NCBI RefSeq assembly: GCF_031755915.1
Contig: NC_083382.1
Location: forward strand, 15,079,501 to 15,143,500
Direction of reading: 5' to 3'
From: Ziziphus jujuba
Taxonomy: Eukaryota > Streptophyta > Magnoliopsida > Rosales > Rhamnaceae
DNA: 64,000 nucleotides
Both the position numbers and the translations under genes were made by a program. The notes under the pieces were generated by a model. The model searched no databases. It was not told where the DNA came from and saw only the letters and a program-made list of their open reading frames with translations. Every line of letters begins with the position of its first letter. The stretch's first letter is position 1. Of the stretch, positions 57,543 to 64,000 are shown in pieces.

Positions 57543-59200
57543 TTATGGAAAGGTGCTTTGTTCACACCCTAAGTATAATAACCGTATTGTTCCAAAAGGT
57601 TTTGTAAAAATATCAGCAACTTGTTCTTCAGTTGGTATGTATCTGAATTCTAAAGACTTAGAAGCCACATTCTCATGCACAAAATTCAAATCAAGCTCAA
57701 ATGTATTAAATTTTAGTAATGGTGACAATTTAGGTTGTGACACAATGACACAACTCAAAAACGATACAAAATTAACGAGCTTAGGTCTATTATAAATAGG
57801 TATAGGTCAAATTCAGATCTACCCATTTAATACAATTACTAAACATGTCAATTTTGGGTTAACTCGCTTAATTTAAAATTGATTCAAATTAATCCATTTA
57901 ATTAAATGTGTAAATTTTAGATTAACTCATTTAACCCGAAATTGATTTAAATTGATCCGTTTAACTAAATGTATCAATTAACATATCAATCCAACCCTAT
58001 ACAATTATAATCTGTTTAAATTATAGCTTTAATATATTAATTTTACCATTAATAAATAATTAATACTCTTCTGTTACTAAATTACACACTTATTTAAAGT
58101 TGTATTATTAATTTTCTTTTATTAATTAAAAAAATTAAAAATTAAAAATTAATAAAATAATATTTATTTAATTAAATATAATATTTTTAATACATGTAAA
58201 AATTTATGGACATCGAAAAAATAAAAATTAATATACCTAAGAATATTGAAAATGTAGAAAATTAAAAATATGATTATTAATAATGTTTTTTTATATTATT
58301 TTTAGAAAAGTAGTATTAGGTTTACTATGTATATATATATATAAATATATCTATATATCTATATTTAAGTATTATCATATCGCATATTATATCATTGTAA
58401 ATTTGTAACCATAATTATATGGTTTTACATATATATTTCAATTTTGGATTAATTAATGACCAAATTAATTTTATTTTATATGAAATAATTAATTTAAACA
58501 AGGTAATTTACTTAATTTGACAAATTTCATGTAAACGAATCAATTTCATATAAATTGATCTATTTTTTGTAAATAGGTCCATTTTGTGCAAAAGAATCGT
58601 GTTGACCCATTTAGTAAATGGGTTATGTAGGTCATGTCAAGTTACCTATTTATTAAACGGATCGTGTTCAAGTTAAAGATTTCTTACACGATTAATAAAC
58701 GGATGAAGTTCGGGTTGAGCAATTTTGATACAATTAATAATGGATTGACATGAATATTACACACCGACATGAATTGCCACCCCAAAACTCTAGCATGCAA
58801 AATTGAGTTCGCTGCTAGAGCTACTGTAATTATGTTGTCACTCCATATAATTGGATAAGCAATGTTAAACAAGAGCTCTTGAGACAAATTTTGTAGCCGA
58901 TAAATTTAAGCTGAAATATGGGCTAATGCTTTGTATTCTGCTTCTATTGAAAACCTAGAAACTACACGTTGCTCTTTAGAACTCTGTGAAAAAATCAAGT
59001 TGGAGCCCAAATAAACACAATAACCTCTCACTGATCTGCAACCATCAATATTGCTTACCCAATTAGAGTCAACAAAACCTTGCACTTGTAAATGACAATT
59101 GGCTGTAAAACAAAAGACCATATCATAAAGTTCTCTTTAGATAATGAAGCATCCACTTACGTGCCTCCCAATGTACCATTGTTGGTGCTTGAAAAAATTG
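57543..59200 (-). pseudogene. Copia 2 RNase H remnant, split by an inverted-repeat element
   Basis: Minus strand. 59121-58906 reads 'VQGFVDSNWVSNIDGCRSV' and 'EQRVVSRFSIEAEYKAL'. 58887-58790 continues with 'YPIIWSDNI' and 'NSILHAR'. After the insertion, 57758-57543 resumes with 'FELDLNFVHENVASKSLEF' and 'IPTEEQVADIFTKP'. The block order matches the copia RNase H C-terminus, with only the inserted element intervening. Confidence 0.85.
57720..58783. mobile_element. Non-autonomous inverted-repeat element, copy 2 (hAT-like)
   Basis: 1064 bp, homologous throughout to 37165-38230. Ends form an imperfect inverted repeat: left 'tggtgacaatttaggttgtg', right (reverse complement) 'gggtggcaattcatgtcggt'. 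The interruption of the copia frame fixes both edges to within a few bases. 'ctagagttt' and 'ctaaaattt' next to the ends (minus-strand reading) may be a decayed target duplication. Confidence 0.78.
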
Positions 59201-59355
59201 ACTTGTTATGAGATATATAGTATTGTTATGTACATGAGATAGAATAAATAGACCAATATAAGATAGAATAAAAAAATAAAATTTCACCAATTAAATCTTT
59301 GATAAATTAATATAAATGCAACAAAATAAATAAGTAAATATAAAAAATGAGTGCT

Positions 59356-59622
59356 GATAAAAAGTCTCCATTTTGGCAAAAGCTTATATACAACCATTGT
59401 ATGGGTGATATGGTACAATGGACTATTCATAGACAGAAATTTAATAAATATTTTGTAAAATCCACATGTTTTATTCTATCATCATATGATATTGACAAAA
59501 AGTCCCAATTTCTGCAAAAGCTTATATACAACCATTGTATGGGTTATGGACCACTCATAAACAGATATTTAAAAAATATTTTGTAGAATCCACATGTTTT
59601 ATTCTATCATCATATGATGTTG
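59356..59622 (+). repeat. Tandem duplication of a ~130-138-bp unit
   Basis: Units 59356-59493 and 59494-59622 share 'gcaaaagcttatatacaacc' and end 'tctatcatcatatgat'. The single-copy equivalent is near 35590-35690. Confidence 0.88.
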
Positions 59623-59805
59623 CTGCCATACCTAATACTTATTGGTAATTATTTTTATTAAAAATATAGGTCAGTCAAAATCTACAAGAAAATAATATAT
59701 ACATATATAGTAAGTATCAATATATATATATATATGTTAACTAAAACTAGCTTCAACTTTTTGTATTAATCATTTGGTCATCTTAGTGTCAATCAGTCCA
59801 TTAAA

Positions 59806-60250
59806 ATGAAGAAAGCAAACTTGGTGTTCATTCCCTTTCCATTTCCAAGCCACCTTGCACTGGCAATCAAGCTAGTATAAACTCCTTGTTATATGCAATT
59901 GTCTTCTTTATATTACAATCATCATCACAAGCTACCCATTTGCAGACTCCAAGTTTCGAGCCCATGTTGAATCTATCATACCTTCCTCCCCCATGCTAGA
60001 TCATATTGATTTTTTCCTCCCTCTATATGATTATTACACAATATCTCCTCAAACTAATCCCAACCTCATCGTGAGCTTATACTTGGAGCATCAAAAACCC
60101 CATGTCAAAAATGTTTATCACCAATTTTATTCAATATTCTAAAGAACATCATCATCATCATTATGACTTACTGCCATCACAACTCACAGGATTAATATTC
60201 ATCATGATGTGTTCATCCATGATAAACATAGCTCATGAATTAGGTGTTCC
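59806..60250 (+). pseudogene. UGT71-type glycosyltransferase, truncated second copy
   Basis: ATG 59806 begins the same N-terminus as 36085 ('MKKANLVFIPFPFPSH'). Stops and frameshifts follow almost at once. A readable frame from 60102 has 'MSKMFITNFIQYSKEHHHHH' and 'MINIAHELGVP', then breaks off at ~residue 125 of the family where element D's LTR starts. The entire C-terminal UDP-sugar-binding half is absent from the window. Confidence 0.88.
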
Positions 60251-61380
60251 TGATGAGAATCCATCCCTACCCGCACAATCGATTACCCGCTGGGATGCTG
60301 ACCCTTTACAAATGAAGTTGAAGCCAATCACTAGGGGACAAGCTAGAAAATTCAAAGACAATCTGCTTAGCTTCATCCAAGGAGTGATTCAATCTTAAGA
60401 GGATACGACATTATCCGAAGATCCAAAACCTGTCTTGTGTGTCCAAGTTATGAAGGCAGAAATGGACCCAGCAAGCTCTTTTAGTGTATTTTTGGATCCC
60501 GGGCAGCAAGAAATGGATCCAACACTTCATGAACTCAATTGATATCACCAAGAGACCATGAAATCATGTCAAGGTAGAAGCAAAAGCAATCAAAGACAAC
60601 ATTTGAGCATAGATTTCTTTTCGGCCAAAATTGCTCACTTTTAGCGCTGGCTTTGTTCTATTTTGTTGATTAAGCACTTTCTCTTTGTTCCAACCAAGGG
60701 TAACGTATAGGAATCATTATTAATCCTATTTGGAATCCTATATGGCATATGGAAGTTGATTTGGAGCCTAAACTAGCTGGAGATTGGATAAGGATAGTTT
60801 AGTTGTCAACTAGTCAACTAGTTTCCTAATTTGAGTTTGACTTTTTGTTTTAGGAAACTATTTGTTATTTCCATTTTTATTTGTTTATTTGCTGAAAAAA
60901 TTAAGTTAGGAAAGTTTATATTTTATTATTTCAATTGTAAACTAATTAATTCTCAATTCAAAATAAATGAATTAATTAATCCAAATTAGATTAGGAAAGG
61001 AGGAGAATTCGGCCACACCTAGTTTCCTAAACCTATGGTCAGTTTCTTTATAGTGTTTTAGGGTTTTGTTTTATAAACCTTAGCCTATTTAAAGGCTTAT
61101 TTTCTCAATAAAATTCAGTACATTATTCATATAGAAAAATATTTATGAGAAAAAATTCTCTTTATTCTCTTTGAACACCTAAAACATTTAATAGAAATTA
61201 AGTGTTTTAGTTTGACTTATCAATAGGACATCCATCATCTATTGTGGTATTTTCATCATATACCAAGGTTTCTAATCACAAGTTGATTAAGAGTTAAAGT
61301 GATCATTAGAACTTGAACTTAATTGTGATCCGGGATAATATAATACGGGTTTAGGAACAAATCGACCTAGGTTCGTATCA
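60251..61380 (+). repeat. Element D 5' LTR
   Basis: 1130 bp from 'tgatgagaatccatccctac' to 'ctaggttcgtatca', followed at 61381 by the primer-binding site 'tttggtatcataatcg'. Same family as B-F. It interrupts the UGT71 copy. The other end lies beyond the window. Confidence 0.92.
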
Positions 61381-62514
61381 TTTGGTATCATAATCGAATT
61401 TTGTTTAGGTTTGATTTATCTTATTTGCTCCATTTTATTTTGTGTTATTCTGAAATTTTAACATTAAGTTAAGGTTGTTTCCAATCTATCCACGTTCTGC
61501 ATATTACAAGAAAAAGAAAAGCTTTTTTGTCTTCATAGCCGAATTTGTTCTTTATTTTACCTAAATTTTTGTTTCCTAGTTTGTTGGTTGTTTTGCATAT
61601 TAGTTCTTAGTAATTTAGATTATTATTGAATTTTTTTTATTTTTTTTTTTTTGCTGTTTTAATCTTAAATTAGTTGCATTCATATATTCAAAGGGAAAAA
61701 AAAAAAAAAAAAAAGAGTTTGAGAACCCATTGCATAAAATCTACAAATTTTTGCAATTTTTTTTTTTGTTGAAAGTTGGTCTCGAGTTTGGTGGAATTTT
61801 TGGTGTTGATTCTTGCTACAGGAGTTATGTTTATATTCTGTGAGTAATTTAAAAAAAAAAAAAAAAAGAAAAGCCGAATAAAAAAAAATTACTGCACAAA
61901 AGGCTGATTTTTGAAGTTTGAAAGGTTTGATATTGGTTGCTTGAGAATTGTTGGAGTTGCTGCTGTTTCATTCAATATTGGCTGATATAATTTTGAATTT
62001 TGAGTGCTAAAATTGTTTGGACTAAAATTGGTAAAGAATTCGAAACAAGAAAACTTAAAACTACGAGAACTACAACCAACAACTATTCCATATTTTGTTC
62101 AAAATTGTTCTTGTCCGTTGTTTGAATATCTTTTCTAAATTTTTTCCTTAAATTTTTTATTTCTTAATATTTTGGTCTGCTCCTTATTAATTTCAAAAAT
62201 TACTTGTTGATTTACCTTATTCTTGGTTAGTTAGGCCAAAACTAGGTTTTGTTAATTCACCCGGTATTTGGTTGTTTTAGTTGTTGTTTTGTTGATAAGT
62301 TTAATTAAGGCATACTTGTGATCTAGCTAGTGTTTTGAGTGTGTTTTATTATAACTTTGATATAATTCTTTAAGTGGAAAAAGACAAGAGAGTGTGAGCC
62401 TAAAAGAGGGTTAAAAGCCGAAATTAGTGTGCAAACACGAGTGTCGAGACCTTATTTGAGTGAAACACTTGAGGGAGTGATTTTAAGGAGAATTTTTGTG
62501 TTATTTATACTAAC
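61381..62514 (+). other. Element D primer-binding site and leader
   Basis: Non-coding leader with A-rich tracts at ~61697 and ~61850. The conserved gag-leader motif is at 62400-62444. Confidence 0.75.
62400..62444 (+). promoter_or_regulatory. Conserved gag-leader motif, element D copy
   Basis: Contains 'ttaaaagccgaaattagtgt' and 'gcaaacacgagtg', ~70-115 bases before the gag ATG at 62515. Confidence 0.55.
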
Positions 62515-64000
62515 ATGGTAGATTCAAGAATGAGAAGAGGATATAGCTCTTTAAAAATTAATGAAGAGGAGTCCATGGGATTCAAAGAGGATTCTCGAGC
62601 TACAGGAAGTGGAGGTGAATCTACCAATAGGATGGCAGTCTTGGAACAATTACAGTGGATGAATGCTCACTTTGATCACCTAGATTAAAGGATGGATAGG
62701 CTAGAAACATCACAAGGTGGGCCGAATCTAAGACAAGAATTTCATGAAGGCCGAGATCGAGGTCAAGGAGGTCGTGGATGGCCTAGGAAGAATTCGAGGG
62801 TGGTAATTTTGGAGATAATCTTGAAGAGGAATTTGATGATATTTTTTCTCTCCAAGGAATGCAAAACCATGGGAGGCAGGTTGTAAATGAAGATGATGAC
62901 CTTGGAAACATTAAAGTTAACATACCACTATTTTTGGGCAATAGTGATCCAGAGGCTTCCATAGAATTGGAGGAGTGTATGGAGATGATTTTTTACTGCA
63001 ATAACTACTCTAAGGCAAAGAATGTGAAGTTGGCTGCTTTATAATTTGGACATTATGCACTCTAATGGAGGACAAATGAGCAAAGTACCTGAAGGAGAGT
63101 TAATGATGAATTGATTACTACTTGGCGACAAATGAAAGGAGCCATGAGGAAGATATTTGTGCCGACTCATTACCGTAGGTTGCTGCATCAAAGGCTTCAA
63201 TCATTATCACAAAGAAGTAGGACCGTGGAGGATTACTATAAAGAGATGGAGATGCTCATGATGAGGTTGAGCATGAATGAGGATCGTGAGGCAACTATGG
63301 CATAGTTTTTGGGTGGTTTGAATGATGAGATAGTCAACCAAGTAGAGTTACAACAATATGTAGAATTGGAGAAGATGCTTCATATGGCCATCAAGATTGA
63401 AAACCAATTCAAGGAGGGGTGCAAACTCACAGTTTTGAGGTGTTTCTAACAGCGGGCGGACTAATTCAAGTGTTTGGAGAAGCAATCCCACCTATGAAGT
63501 AAGGACAAAACCGAAACAAGGAGATGAGAGCACCAATAGGCCAAGAAGAGGTTAAGGCCGAATCTGCATGAGCACCAAGGTTTGAAGGTAAATCTGATCC
63601 TAAATCTTCTAAAACTAGAGATATTGTTTGCCTTAAATGCCAGAGACAAGGACACATTGCCAAGCAATATCCAAATAAAAGAATTATGGTGCTGAAAAGT
63701 AATGGGAAGTTAGAATTCGAAGGTGAAGAAAGTGTAGGAGAAGCCAAACTTGATTAGGAAGAAATTGATGTTGAAGAACATGAAGAAGCCGAGACCCTAA
63801 AGGCTTCAAGGGCCAAATTGAGCTTGGTTACAAGGAGGGTTCTAACTGTATATAAACATGAAGACCAAGTCCAAAGAGAGAACATCTTCCATACCCGATG
63901 TGAAATTCAAGGTAAAATTTGTAGTATGATACTTGATAGTGGAAGTTATGCTAATGTAATTAGTAATGTGGTAATTGAGAAATTAGGGTTAACAACCATT
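62515..64000 (+). pseudogene. Element D gag and start of protease, running off the window
   Basis: ATG 62515 ('MVDSRMRRGYSSLKINEEE'). A stop near 62686 and frameshifts near 62800, 63040 and 63300 break the frame. Recognisable blocks are 'NIKVNIPLFLGNSDPEA', 'FVPTHYRRLLHQRLQSLS' and the knuckle 'CLKCQRQGHIAKQY' (last Cys is Tyr, ~63630-63670). The protease start 'MILDSGSYANVISNV' is at ~63925-63970. The element continues beyond 64000, so whether it carries the deletions of C, E and F cannot be seen. Confidence 0.87.

Larger units (their letters stand above)
57020..59200 (-). mobile_element. Copia fragment 2 with 3' LTR
   Basis: Minus strand. RNase H domain fragments lie on both sides of an inserted inverted-repeat element. 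The polypurine tract 'tttgagggagga' (plus ~57388-57399) is followed by a decayed LTR running down to ~57020, which contains a TATA-like 'gtgtatataagc' and a CT/GA repeat. RT, integrase and gag are absent. Confidence 0.75.
59240..60250 (+). repeat. Segmental duplication, copy 2 (partner 35461-36530)
   Basis: Same order of upstream blocks and UGT71 start as in copy 1. It includes a local tandem duplication (59356-59622) not present in copy 1 and is cut at 60250 by element D. Confidence 0.8.

Noticed and set aside
59340..59625. Repeated ~130-bp blocks considered as a CRISPR-like array
   Set aside because: Only two long direct copies with no spacers; an ordinary tandem duplication in plant DNA.
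1..64000. tRNA, rRNA and other structured RNA genes
   Set aside because: None recognised on reading both strands; 'tggtatcagagc'-type matches are retrotransposon primer-binding sites.

Overview
This is nuclear DNA of a flowering plant, most likely a eudicot. It is AT-rich and dominated by decayed LTR retrotransposons (Ty3/gypsy and Ty1/copia), a Mutator-like element, plant-type UDP-glycosyltransferase (UGT) genes and pyrimidine-rich plant promoters. Nothing bacterial or organellar was seen. The species cannot be named from the sequence.

Layout. 1-614: AT-rich flank. 615-7072: a 6.5-kb Mutator-like element (MULE) with ~270-bp terminal inverted repeats, a broken MURA transposase on the minus strand and a GRF-zinc-finger/membrane-anchor gene on the plus strand; a ~350-bp direct repeat abuts it on both sides. 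7303-9687: a decayed copia element interrupted by a solo gypsy LTR (9688-10824, duplication CAATG). 10825-12839: no recognised gene. 12845-25547: gypsy element A (target duplication TGTTA) with gypsy element B (17384-25467) nested in its 5' LTR. 25553-27400: very AT-rich spacer.

27.4-38.6 kb is the gene-bearing island: a UGT84-type glucosyltransferase (27657-29070, complete except for one frameshift), an uncharacterised Ser-rich/Trp-Asp-rich protein gene on the minus strand (33220-33816), and a UGT71-type pseudogene (36085-38550) split inside its UDP-sugar box by a 1.07-kb inverted-repeat element.

39013-53653 is a 14.6-kb composite of gypsy elements C and E (plus) and F (minus), flanked by a perfect CAACT duplication. 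C, E and F keep gag and protease but share the same two deletions in reverse transcriptase/RNase H/integrase. They look like copies of a non-autonomous gag-only family that would need an intact relative such as element B. 53995-56686 holds another small gypsy-like derivative (G) with a degenerate tandem array and a 22-G polypurine tract. 57020-59200 is a second copia fragment, hit by a sister of the inverted-repeat element seen in the UGT71 pseudogene. 59806-60250 is a second, truncated UGT71 copy made by segmental duplication and cut by element D (60251 to the window end).

Only two loci look like possible host genes: the UGT84 (if the frameshift is an error or allele-specific) and the 198-aa unknown. 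The rest is a record of nested insertion, recombination and decay.
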